A stretch of DNA of 64,000 nucleotides, taken from CBDBCU01 sp965242615. GTDB lineage: Bacteria > Chloroflexota > Dehalococcoidia > Lucifugimonadales > UBA3495. Position 1 is the first letter of the stretch. The number at the start of each line of letters is the position of its first letter. A program made the translations under genes and the position numbers. Below are positions 49,677 to 58,228 of the stretch, piece after piece. The stretch spans positions 434,001 through 498,000 of the forward strand of contig CBDESR010000004.1 in NCBI GenBank assembly GCA_965242615.1, given 5' to 3'. Below the pieces are notes generated by a model that worked only from the letters and a program-made list of their open reading frames with translations, did no database searches and was not told the origin of the DNA.

Positions 49677-50239
49677 AATTCCTTTCTTTCCTCTCTGATT
49701 TGTGATTCGGGCGGGTCAAACCTGTTGCCGGGAAACGCGCCGCGCTGATGCGGTCGAAACGGACACCGGGCCGCCGTCCTTTGCCGCCGTCCTTTCCTGC
49801 CTCCAGCCTAACAAAAGGCGCGGCTGAGGTCAAACCCTTTGCCCGGCCGGAAGTCATCCAGGGGAAAAGAGTAAATCATCCAGCGCATTACACTTTACTT
49901 CGCCCGATGCTGGTTGGTTACTACATTATTGTTACACCATCACTCCGGCGTCTCCGGGGCAGCGGCCGGCGGGAAAACCCTTGCCCGCCGCCCGGCGAAT
50001 GCTTTACCCGGCGGAGGGGTGTATTGCCGACCGGGTTTCCTTAATCAGTCTAACCCTAGTTGAAACCGGTTTTCCGGTAGCTGATTTCTCTGTTCTGAAA
50101 CTTTATCAAAAATGTTTAAGAAATAATCCGTACAAGTCTTGACAAATATCGGAACAGGTGTTACCATTCAATACATCTTACCGATAGGCAGTTACATTCG
50201 GTTACACAACACGCCGGCGCTAGAGAAGGAGGTAATACA
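49677..50239. other. Intergenic region upstream of the small HTH gene
   Basis: No gene seen in about 560 bp. It holds one more TTACACTT motif (49885-49895), a GC-rich middle and then an AT-rich part with a promoter (50139-50167). Two GTTACA motifs follow the expected transcription start (about 50192-50208). Confidence 0.55.
50139..50167 (+). promoter_or_regulatory. Promoter of the small HTH gene
   Basis: TTGACA (50139-50144), a 17-bp spacer and TACCAT (50162-50167, four of six matches to the -10). GTTAC motifs overlap the -10 and lie downstream of it, which may be sites of autoregulation. Confidence 0.7.
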
Positions 50240-50464
50240 TTGGCACGCAAGACTAAACTGATGCAGCGGGTAGAAAAGGAACACCAGCGGCCCCTGGAGC
50301 GGCTGCTCCCGGAGATGGTCAACGAAAAGGGTTTGTCCATGACCGCCGACGATTTGGGGGTGAGCAAGGCCACCCTCGGCTACTGGCTGCTCAAGCTGGG
50401 CATCAATGTCCGCCGGGTAGCCTTGGCCCCGGGGGAAAAACTGGAAATTAAGCGGGCCAGCTAA
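50240..50464 (+). CDS. Small helix-turn-helix DNA-binding protein
   Basis: A 74-residue protein. EKEHQRPLERLLPEMVNEKG is followed by an HTH (LSMTADDLGVSKATLGYWLL) of the kind found in small transcription factors and element regulators, then KLGINVRRV and a short basic end. A TTG start is set by a perfect AAGGAGGT eight nt upstream and a -35/-10 promoter at 50139. A strong terminator follows at 50575, so it forms a single-gene unit. Target sites are unknown; the GTTACA motifs in its own leader are candidates. Confidence 0.82.
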   Translation: MARKTKLMQRVEKEHQRPLERLLPEMVNEKGLSMTADDLGVSKATLGYWLLKLGINVRRVALAPGEKLEIKRAS

Positions 50465-50574
50465 TCCCGGGCAAGGGTCGGGGAAAAGCTGACCCGGCGG
50501 CTTGATCAGGGCAGGCTCAAGGGGTGGGGCGCTGCGCTGGCCGGCCGCGTCAGGCAGCGGCGGAAACTAACCGG

Positions 50575-50617
50575 AAAACGAAAGCCACCCGTTTGGTGAA
50601 CGGGTGGCTTTCGTTTT
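50575..50617 (+). terminator. Rho-independent terminator after the HTH gene
   Basis: A perfect 19-bp stem (50575-50593 with 50599-50617), 5-nt loop, ending in a T run. The A run on the other side makes it bidirectional. Confidence 0.93.
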
Positions 50618-50658
50618 TCCGGGAGTCTCGATTTCGGGAGTGACTGAGCAGTTTCCGG

Positions 50659-50716
50659 AAAGCGATTTCCGGGGGTTTCAGGGGTTTGGATACCCCTAAT
50701 CCCCGGAAATCGCTTT
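50659..50716. repeat. Nested inverted repeat
   Basis: An outer 16-bp perfect stem (50659-50674 with 50701-50716) encloses an inner 6-bp stem (50680-50685 with 50692-50697). T residues follow the right arm. It may end transcription of the convergent genes or form a cruciform. Confidence 0.8.
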
Positions 50717-50776
50717 TACGCGCGCCGGCGGAGCGGCCGCCGCTCTTATGTTGACCAGATTCCCGGCGGTCGCTGT

Positions 50777-51889
50777 CTAGCCCTGAAAAATATCCTCGGG
50801 CAGGAAAGCCGAGACGGTTACATTGGGCAAGTCAACGATGTTGCTGATTCGCAAATCCACGGCCACGCTGCAAAGGATGTACGCCTGCTCCCGGCTCCAG
50901 CCGCGCTCTTGCAGCAGGTCAATCATATTCACCAGGGCGTTGCGGGCGGCCAGGGTCAGGTTATCCTCTCCCTCTTGCGTTCCGTCGTCCCGGATCGGCA
51001 TTCCCATAGTGGCGATGAAGTTGCGCGGGGCAGCCCATTCCGGCGGCAGGAAATAGCCCGGATGGGCGTAGCGGGGAAAAGTAATCTTATGTCGGGCCGC
51101 TTCCCCGGGGAAAACCCGGAACCGCACTACTGCGGTTGCTCCCATCTCAATGGCGGTAATGCAACATTCGGAATCGCCCTGGGCAAAGTGGCCGTCTCCT
51201 GCCGAATAGAGCGCGCCCGGCACATTGACCGGTATCAGCAGGCGGGAGCCTTTGGTCAGTTGCTTGGCGTCGACATTGCCGCAATTCTCCCGCGGCGGCA
51301 GTGTCCGCAGCCCCTGCTCGGCAATGGAACCGCCGGCCGGCACCGCATCCTCCGGGTCGGGGAGAAAGGCGATGCCGCCGCGCCGCACCAGGTCGGACTC
51401 CCGTTCGGTCCAAGCCGCCAGCTGCTTATGGGAGGGCGCAATGCCGGCCGTTCCCATAAAGGAACCGTCAATGATGCGGACGCCGGGCAACTGCGGCGAA
51501 GTAGCCCAGCCATCCTTAATTTCCCAATGGGCCAGATACGGCTCCGGGAACAAGTCCCGCAGAAACCCGGCTCCGGGCCGGCTGCGCGTCCAGCCATAAG
51601 GTTGGGGCTGGATGTCCAGATACTCGATTTCCAGCAGGTCGCCGGGGGCGGCGCCTTTTATGTAAATGGGGCCGGTCAAGGGATGGGCTACTTTGGCGTC
51701 CAGATTTGCCAAGTCGGCCGGCGTCATCCCCGGCTTAATCTGGCTGTCGGAGGCGTCCCGGGTTTCCAGTAAGACCGCCTCGCCCGGCACCACTTCCAGA
51801 ATGGGCGGAATGTCGGGATGCCAGCGGTTATGCCCCTTTTCCGGTTCCGCTTTCAGCCGCTGGTCCCGGTCGATGGTGACGCTTTTCAT
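50777..51889 (-). CDS. Acetamidase/formamidase family protein
   Basis: A 370-residue FmdA/AmdA-family amidase. Seen: the opening (GHNRWHPDIPPILEV, PGEAVLLETRDASDSQ), PLTGPIYIKGAAPGDLLEIE, HFAQGDSECCITAIEM with the usual Asp/Glu and His residues, and VAVDLRISNIVDLPN near the end. It releases ammonia from formamide, acetamide or longer amides. The usual zinc/nucleophile set appears intact. It ends in a region with a bidirectional hairpin. It is divergent from the GT-C glycosyltransferase. Confidence 0.93.
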   Translation of the reverse strand: MKSVTIDRDQRLKAEPEKGHNRWHPDIPPILEVVPGEAVLLETRDASDSQIKPGMTPADLANLDAKVAHPLTGPIYIKGAAPGDLLEIEYLDIQPQPYGWTRSRPGAGFLRDLFPEPYLAHWEIKDGWATSPQLPGVRIIDGSFMGTAGIAPSHKQLAAWTERESDLVRRGGIAFLPDPEDAVPAGGSIAEQGLRTLPPRENCGNVDAKQLTKGSRLLIPVNVPGALYSAGDGHFAQGDSECCITAIEMGATAVVRFRVFPGEAARHKITFPRYAHPGYFLPPEWAAPRNFIATMGMPIRDDGTQEGEDNLTLAARNALVNMIDLLQERGWSREQAYILCSVAVDLRISNIVDLPNVTVSAFLPEDIFQG

Positions 51890-52011
51890 TTACTTTACCC
51901 CCGTATTGGCAATTGCCGGCTGGGGAATCGCTCGGGTTGGTGGACGGGTTTCCGAGGGCCGGCAAGTCGCGGTCAATTGTATTTCCGGATACGCTATTGT
52001 ATCTTAATTAT

Positions 52012-54156
52012 ATGCTGCCGCCTTGGATCCGCTACATTCCCCTTTATCTGCCCTGGCTGGCCCTGTTGGGCTGGCTTACTTCCGTTTCCTGGTTCTTTAC
52101 CGACGACGCTTTTACCAGCTTCCGTTACGCCCGCAATCTCCTGGAAGGCCACGGCTTGGTCTTTAATCCCGGCGAATATGTCGAAGGCTATTCCAACTTC
52201 CTCTGGGTACTGGAACTGGCCGCCATCTGGGCCCTGTTCGACCTCGCCCCGGAGCATACCGCCCAGTGGCTTTCGGTAGCTTTTACTGCCGCAACTCTGG
52301 CGGCAATGCTGTGGTGGATGGCAAAACTGCCCGGTCTGCCCCACCGGGGATTGACGATTTGGATGGCATTGGGGCTGGTATGCAGCAGCGCCACCTTTGC
52401 CACTTGGACTTCCGGCGGCGGCTTGGAAACCCGGCAGTTCACCTTCTTTATCCTGCTGGCTGTAGTCTGCCTCAGCCTGTACCGGGATCGACGGGCCGGG
52501 TTGCTAACGGCGTCATTCGGCCTAGTGGCGGCGGCTTATACCCGCCCGGAGGGGCCGCTAATTGCCGTCCTTTGTTTCGGTTGGTTCATTATACAACGCT
52601 ACATTGACCAAGGACGACGGCAACCGGACTGGCGGGAATTGGGCTGCTTGGTGGTGCCTTGTGTCGTTCTGGTCGCCGCCCATTTCCTTTTTCGCTATGC
52701 CTACTATGGAGAGTGGCTGCCCAACACTTACTACGCCAAGTTTGTCCGGCCTTGGTACGAATCCGGGTATATTTACCTGCAAGTGGCCGCCCTGGTGACC
52801 GGATTGTATTTGCTGATACCTTTGGCTTGGGTCGGGCTGCGGCAACGCTGGCGGGACTGCCGCGACGGGACTTATGCTCTGGTTTTCCTGCTCATCGCCG
52901 CCCACGCCGGCTATCTGATGCGGGTCGGCGGCGACCTTTTCGAGTGGCGTCCGCTGGATTTCTATTGGCCCTTGCTGGCTCCGGCGGCGGCCCAAGGCAT
53001 AGTTCGTCTGGGTTCCGGGCTGAGCAATAAGCTGGATTCCCTTGCCCTCTCCAGACTCTCAGTACCGTTGCAGAGTTTCTTTGCGGCTAAGGCGCAGCTT
53101 TGCGCGGTCATCCTGTTCGTGCCTGTGCTTTTCTACGCCAGCGCAATGCAGGGGGCGTTGCTCGGAGTAGAAGGAAACCGGCCGCAGCTTACTGCTGAAA
53201 ACGCCCGCTGGTTACTGGCGGCTCCGGGAATGCCGGTTTTAACCGCTATCGTTAATGACTTGCGCTGGGGGCTCAACAAACAATTCGTTGCGCGAGCGGT
53301 CAGTAATGTCCCGGCGGCGCAAACAACCCCACTGTGGTCCCGCTATGCCGATATGGAACGGGGGGTAATTCCTGAGGACGCCGTGGGCTATGTTATTTGG
53401 CTGGGGCAGCGGTCATACTACTTGCCGGACTTAAAAATTGTTGACCATTGGGGTTTGACCGATCACACTATCGCCCGTAATCCGGTCGCTAGACCCAATG
53501 GGGAACGAGTTTTGGCGCATGACCGGGAGCCGCCTTCCGGTTATCTGGAGCAGCGCGGCGTCAACATTAGAGTTTATCCGCCGGCCCATACAATCGGAGA
53601 AGCGTTGACCCGGGAGGATTTTACATTTAGCGGGAAATTTCCCCCGATTGTTGGTCAAGAGCAGTACGCTCGAACCAGAGCGGAGTATGCGGTTAAGGTA
53701 GGGGAGGATTTGTATATGCCCTTCGACTCCCCGGATCGGCAGTGGGTTCTTGCCCGCTTCGGCTCCAGAGAGTTGGTAGAACGCATTCCCTACTTGATTA
53801 ACCGAAGAGATAAGTTTGCGGCCGGCGAGCCGGCCCTGAAATCCTATTTCGCCGTCTATCTGGATACACCGGAGCGGACGCTGTTTTATGTGAAGGAGCC
53901 TTGCCGACCGGTTGATACCGAGGCTCGTTTTTTCCTACACATCTACCCGATCGACCCGGGCGACCTGCCACTGCAGCGGCAGGGCCATTCTTTTGACAAC
54001 CGGGATTTCAGCTTTGACCAACAAGGAACCCGGGAGGGGCAAGTCTGCATCGGCATTCAATCCCTTCCCAACTACCCGATTGCCGCCATTCGTACCGGGC
54101 AATTTGTCGGGGATACCAAACTTTGGGAGGGGGAAATTCGGCTCAAACCCGAATAA
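52012..54156 (+). CDS. GT-C-family membrane glycosyltransferase
   Basis: A 714-residue integral membrane protein with about nine or ten spans in the first 430 residues. The first loop has FFTDDAFTSFRYARNL then GHGLVFNPGEYVEGYSNF, the Asp-containing motif of GT-C transferases such as the mycobacterial arabinosyltransferase AftB. These use polyprenyl-phosphate sugars. The last 300 residues are outside the membrane. I take the ATG at 52012; it has no ribosome site and may be read from a very short leader. A TTG at 51913 would add 33 residues of unrelated sequence. Confidence 0.85.
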   Translation: MLPPWIRYIPLYLPWLALLGWLTSVSWFFTDDAFTSFRYARNLLEGHGLVFNPGEYVEGYSNFLWVLELAAIWALFDLAPEHTAQWLSVAFTAATLAAMLWWMAKLPGLPHRGLTIWMALGLVCSSATFATWTSGGGLETRQFTFFILLAVVCLSLYRDRRAGLLTASFGLVAAAYTRPEGPLIAVLCFGWFIIQRYIDQGRRQPDWRELGCLVVPCVVLVAAHFLFRYAYYGEWLPNTYYAKFVRPWYESGYIYLQVAALVTGLYLLIPLAWVGLRQRWRDCRDGTYALVFLLIAAHAGYLMRVGGDLFEWRPLDFYWPLLAPAAAQGIVRLGSGLSNKLDSLALSRLSVPLQSFFAAKAQLCAVILFVPVLFYASAMQGALLGVEGNRPQLTAENARWLLAAPGMPVLTAIVNDLRWGLNKQFVARAVSNVPAAQTTPLWSRYADMERGVIPEDAVGYVIWLGQRSYYLPDLKIVDHWGLTDHTIARNPVARPNGERVLAHDREPPSGYLEQRGVNIRVYPPAHTIGEALTREDFTFSGKFPPIVGQEQYARTRAEYAVKVGEDLYMPFDSPDRQWVLARFGSRELVERIPYLINRRDKFAAGEPALKSYFAVYLDTPERTLFYVKEPCRPVDTEARFFLHIYPIDPGDLPLQRQGHSFDNRDFSFDQQGTREGQVCIGIQSLPNYPIAAIRTGQFVGDTKLWEGEIRLKPE

Positions 54157-54297
54157 GCCGGCCGCTCTTGATTGCGCCGCGTCAATCCCCAACTTGACCG
54201 GCCTGTTCCGGCAAGGTATCATCTCCCTTAATCACTGCACTCCAATTCAACGCTCCAACCCTAACTTAACCGAACCGCCGCCAGTCAGGGAGGAATT

Positions 54298-56016
54298 ATG
54301 CCCCAAGCCCATGAGTTAATCGTGCAGATGCTCGAGGAGGCCGGAATCGAGTATGTTTTCGGGATTCCCGGGGGCGGTACCGGCCAGATTTACAACCTGC
54401 TGGTGGGCAAAGAGGACCGTATCAAGGCCATCCTCTGCCGCCATGAGCAGACAGCGGCGATAATGGCGGACGCCTATGGGCGGGCTACCGGCAAGCCGGC
54501 CGTAGTGATGGGCCAAGGGCTGTTTATCGGCTCCAACGCCAGTTTCGGCATTATGGAGGCGATGCTCAGCAGTTCGCCGATGCTGGTGCTGACCGACACC
54601 TCTGACGGCGGCTCCGCTCAGCATCCGGCCAACCAGTCCGGGGCCGGGGAGTACGGCAGCATCGACCTGCCTACTATCATCAAGGCAATGACCAAATATA
54701 CCTCCTTGGCGACCAGCCCCAAGGAGGCGGCGCTGGGAACGCAGTTGGCGATAAAGCACGCCACCAGCGGCCGCCCCGGCCCGGCGGCGGTAGTAATGCG
54801 CTCCGCCGCCATCTCCGGCGAGGTGGATGTGGAAACTCCGCCTTTTATCCACCATACGGCCGGCTACTTGAACACCGCCAAACCGCAAAGCGCGCCGCAG
54901 GACATTCAACGGGCCATTGAAATCCTAGCCGCTTCGCGCCGGCCGGTGATTGTGGCGGGCAACGGCGTACACCAGGCCCAAGCCCACGCCCAGCTTCAGC
55001 AGTTGGCTGAACTGTGGGGCGCGCCGGTCGCCACCAGCTACAAGGGCAAAAGCGCCATTGCCGAAACGCACCCTCTGGCTTTGGGCATGGCTGGCGTCTA
55101 TGGTCAGGAAGCGGCGAACCGGGCGGTTGGCGATGCTGACACGGTTATTGTTGTCGGCGCCAAGCTGAGCCCGCAGGATACCGTGCGGGAGCGGCCCAAT
55201 GTATTCGACCCCCGCCGTCATCACATCATCCAGATTGACATTGACGACCGCAACGCCGGCTGGACTTTTCCCATTGACCTGGGGTTGATTGGCGACGCCG
55301 GCAGCATACTGTCCCAACTGGTCGACGCTTCCCAAGACGCCGCTTCGGCCAGCGCAGCCCACCGCCAGGATTGGATTAATGGACTGCCCGGTCGCAAAGC
55401 CAATACCGGCTTTTATAATGACCCGGCAATGCATATTGACAGTTCCCCGGTTACGCCGCAGCGGCTGGTGGCTCTGCTTCGTCAAAACCTCGACCCGTCC
55501 ACTGTTTTTGCCCTAGACGCCGGCAACAACCGCACCTGGATGGCTCACTACTACCAAGCGCCGCAAGCCCACACCTTTTTTGCCCCCGGCGGCACGGCCG
55601 GAATGGGCTGGGGTCTGCCGGCCGCCGTTGCCCTCAAACTGGCCTATCCGGACCGCCCGGTAGTCGGCGTTACCGGCGATGGCGGCTATATGATGACCGT
55701 CAACGCCCTCTCCACCGCGATGCAGTATGACCTGCCCATCCTCTGCATTGTCTTTAATGACAACGCCTTGGGAATGGTGCGGCATCACCAGCCGGAGGGA
55801 CGCCGTATTGCTTCCGAGTTTGTGGAAACGGACAATGCCGCTGTGGCCCGGGGCTTCGGCTGCTTCGGCGTTCAGATCAGCGATTCCCGGGACTTGCCGG
55901 AGGCTCTGCGCCAAGCCCAAGCCTCCGGGCTGCCGGCGGTCATTGATGTCATCATTGACAAAGGCCCTTCCCCGGATGACTGGCGCGCCGACCTGCGGAC
56001 GGCCGGCGAAACCTAG
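54298..56016 (+). CDS. TPP-dependent enzyme of the acetolactate synthase/benzoylformate decarboxylase family
   Basis: A 572-residue TPP enzyme. The catalytic Glu is in LCRHEQTAA (about residue 45), and the diphosphate motif GDGGYMMTVNALSTA is followed by Asn in IVFNDNALG. GMGWGLPAAVALKL is the usual glycine-rich turn. The specificity (acetolactate, sulfoacetaldehyde, oxalyl-CoA or an aldehyde) cannot be told. The gene is followed at 40 nt by an NDP-forming acyl-CoA synthetase, so both probably work in one pathway with a CoA-linked product. GGGAGG precedes the ATG. Confidence 0.92.
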   Translation: MPQAHELIVQMLEEAGIEYVFGIPGGGTGQIYNLLVGKEDRIKAILCRHEQTAAIMADAYGRATGKPAVVMGQGLFIGSNASFGIMEAMLSSSPMLVLTDTSDGGSAQHPANQSGAGEYGSIDLPTIIKAMTKYTSLATSPKEAALGTQLAIKHATSGRPGPAAVVMRSAAISGEVDVETPPFIHHTAGYLNTAKPQSAPQDIQRAIEILAASRRPVIVAGNGVHQAQAHAQLQQLAELWGAPVATSYKGKSAIAETHPLALGMAGVYGQEAANRAVGDADTVIVVGAKLSPQDTVRERPNVFDPRRHHIIQIDIDDRNAGWTFPIDLGLIGDAGSILSQLVDASQDAASASAAHRQDWINGLPGRKANTGFYNDPAMHIDSSPVTPQRLVALLRQNLDPSTVFALDAGNNRTWMAHYYQAPQAHTFFAPGGTAGMGWGLPAAVALKLAYPDRPVVGVTGDGGYMMTVNALSTAMQYDLPILCIVFNDNALGMVRHHQPEGRRIASEFVETDNAAVARGFGCFGVQISDSRDLPEALRQAQASGLPAVIDVIIDKGPSPDDWRADLRTAGET

Positions 56017-56056
56017 AAATCCCTTTTGCCCCTCCAGCCCAAGCGCGAGGTATCAA

Positions 56057-58186
56057 ATGGCTATCTGGACTGACCAACAGTTGGCGTCCATTGACCGGAT
56101 GCTTAACCCGAAATCCATTGCCGTGGTGGGCGCTACGCCCCGGATGCAGTACGGCGGCCGTTTCCTCAACGCCGCCCTTAAAGCCCAAGACCGGGTAAAT
56201 GTCTATCCGGTTAACCCGCGCTATGACGAAATTATGGGGGTTAAATCCTACCCCAGCGTTACCGATTTGCCCGAAACCCCGGACTTGGTGGGCGTGGTGG
56301 TGCCGTATCACCGGGTACTGGAAATTCTCAAGGAAAGCCACGCCAAAGGAACCCGCGCCGCTATCGTCATCTCTGCCGGCTTTTCCGAGCGGGATGTTGA
56401 CGACCGCCGGGATTTGCAAGGGGAAGTGGGAGCTTTTGCCCGGGAGTCCGGGCTGCGTATTTGCGGCCCCAACTGTCTCGGCGTGGCTAATGTTCAAGCT
56501 AACATCTGGCCTACCGCCTCGTCCCGGGGTTCTGATGGACTCAGCGGCCCCATTGGGCTTATCTGCCAAAGCGGCGCTTCCGCTTTCGGGCCTTTCCTGA
56601 CCCGGGCGGTCGAGGAAGGTATTGGCCTCAGCCACATCATTTCTACCGGCAATGAGGCCGATTTAGACTTCTGCGACTTTGCCCGCTACCTGCTCGACCA
56701 GGACTCGGTCAAGGTTATCGCCGGTTTTGTCGAGGGTTTCAAGGATGCCCGCAAGCTGGTGGCCGTGGCGGAACTGGCGGCGGAACGCGGCAAGCCCATC
56801 GTCCTAATCAAAATCGGCCGCTCAGATTTGGGCGCGCGGGCCGCCCGTTCCCACACTGCTGCTCTGACCGGAACCGATGCTCTTTATGATGAAGTCTTTG
56901 CCCAATACGGCATTACCCGCGTCCAGGACTATGACGAACTGCTGGAAGTGTCCCAACTGCTGGCCCATACCGCCAAGCCACTTCACCCCGGCGTTGCCGT
57001 AGTTTCCCATTCCGGGGGCATCAGTTCCCTCACCGCCGATATGTGCGGCCAAGCCGGGCTGGACTTGCCGCCCCTAACCGATGCCGCCCGCGATGGCATC
57101 AACGGCGTCTTGAAAGGCTTCGGGTGGGCGGCTAATCCCTCTGATGTAACCGGCTTCGCCAACAGCGACTCCTTCCCGGAAATTATGGCTTATATGAGCG
57201 AGCAGCCCCATATCGGCACTTTGGTAGTCGCCAGCGCCGGCGCCGACCCGCAAGCCGAGCAGGTTATTGCTCAACGGGATAAGAGCGACCGGGGCTTGGC
57301 TTTTCTCTGGACGGGTACCCGTTCCGCTACTGCCGGATTGCCCAAGCTGAAAGCCGCTCAAATACCGGTCTTTTATGTCCCCGACAAACTGGCTTTTGGG
57401 GTGCGCGCCCTACTGGACTATCATCAATGGCGTGAACGGCGGCTGGATACCGGCTTTGGCCGCGCCCCGGCAATGACCCGGCAGCAGGAACAAACCGTAG
57501 CCGCTCTTACCGCCTCCGGCCGGGTCAGCCTTTCCGAACACGAAAGCAAAGAACTGAGCGCCGCTTGGGGGATACCCATAACCCGGGAAGCTACGGCCGC
57601 TACCCCGGAGGAAGCGGTCGCCGCAGCTGAAACTATCGGTTACCCGGTAGCCCTGAAAGTCGATTCCCCGGACATCCTGCACAAAACCGAAGCCGGCGTA
57701 ATTCGGTTGGGCTTGACCGACGCCGCACAGGTACACGCCGCCTATACGGAGATTATGTCCAGCACCGCTCAGTCCGCGCCGGCGGGAGCGGCTATCAACG
57801 GCGTACTGGTGCAGGAAATGGTGTCCGGGGGTGTCGAGGTTATCGTGGGAGTTTCTTATGACCCGCAACTGGGGCCGACGTTGCTTTTCGGCGTCGGCGG
57901 GGTGATGGTAGAAGTCTATAACGATGTAGCTTTGCGCCTTTGCCCCATCACCGCCGCGGAAGCCTTGGAGATGATAAATCAGGTTAAGGGTTCCCGCTTG
58001 CTCCACGGTTTCCGGGGAGGGCCGGCGGCCGACATCGCTGCCTTGGCTGACGCCCTAGTCGGCATTTCACATTTGGCGGTGAACTTGGAGGGGACGCTGG
58101 CTGAACTGGACATCAATCCCTTGATGGCGTTGCCGGCCGGGCAAGGTATCCGCGCCGCTGATGCTTTGGCGGTGTTTCAAAGCTAG
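56057..58186 (+). CDS. NDP-forming acyl-CoA synthetase, fused alpha-beta
   Basis: A 709-residue ADP-forming acyl-CoA synthetase. The N-terminal CoA-binding and ligase domains (AVVGATPRMQYGG, GPNCLGVAN, ICQSGASAFG) lead to the phosphohistidine motif ARSHTAALTG. The C-terminal ATP-grasp part (about 480-705, SEHESKELSAAWGIP, PVALKVDSPDILHKTEAGVI, LLFGVGGVMVE, LDINPLMALP) is the beta subunit. It couples acyl-CoA cleavage to ATP formation, or the reverse. It is 40 nt after the TPP enzyme. Substrate acid is unknown. Confidence 0.92.
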   Translation: MAIWTDQQLASIDRMLNPKSIAVVGATPRMQYGGRFLNAALKAQDRVNVYPVNPRYDEIMGVKSYPSVTDLPETPDLVGVVVPYHRVLEILKESHAKGTRAAIVISAGFSERDVDDRRDLQGEVGAFARESGLRICGPNCLGVANVQANIWPTASSRGSDGLSGPIGLICQSGASAFGPFLTRAVEEGIGLSHIISTGNEADLDFCDFARYLLDQDSVKVIAGFVEGFKDARKLVAVAELAAERGKPIVLIKIGRSDLGARAARSHTAALTGTDALYDEVFAQYGITRVQDYDELLEVSQLLAHTAKPLHPGVAVVSHSGGISSLTADMCGQAGLDLPPLTDAARDGINGVLKGFGWAANPSDVTGFANSDSFPEIMAYMSEQPHIGTLVVASAGADPQAEQVIAQRDKSDRGLAFLWTGTRSATAGLPKLKAAQIPVFYVPDKLAFGVRALLDYHQWRERRLDTGFGRAPAMTRQQEQTVAALTASGRVSLSEHESKELSAAWGIPITREATAATPEEAVAAAETIGYPVALKVDSPDILHKTEAGVIRLGLTDAAQVHAAYTEIMSSTAQSAPAGAAINGVLVQEMVSGGVEVIVGVSYDPQLGPTLLFGVGGVMVEVYNDVALRLCPITAAEALEMINQVKGSRLLHGFRGGPAADIAALADALVGISHLAVNLEGTLAELDINPLMALPAGQGIRAADALAVFQS

Positions 58187-58205
58187 ATTTGCCTAGCCCC
58201 TGATG

Positions 58206-58211
58206 TATAAT
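58206..58211 (+). promoter_or_regulatory. -10 element upstream of the CHAT-NTPase gene
   Basis: TATAAT at 58206-58211 preceded by TG, about 18 nt before the GTG start. No clear -35. The transcript would have almost no leader, matching the lack of a ribosome site. Confidence 0.5.
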
Positions 58212-58228
58212 GCGGGCAACAACCGCCG

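Larger units (their letters stand above)
50465..50776. other. Intergenic region with two strong hairpins
   Basis: No gene is seen. It carries a terminator (50575-50617) and a nested palindrome (50659-50716) between the HTH gene and the convergent acetamidase gene. Confidence 0.7.

Noticed and set aside
54298..56016. Oxalyl-CoA decarboxylase assignment
   Set aside because: It would suit the oxalate theme, but the sequence around the catalytic Glu and the C-terminal half does not resemble the decarboxylase I remember; kept as an unresolved TPP enzyme.
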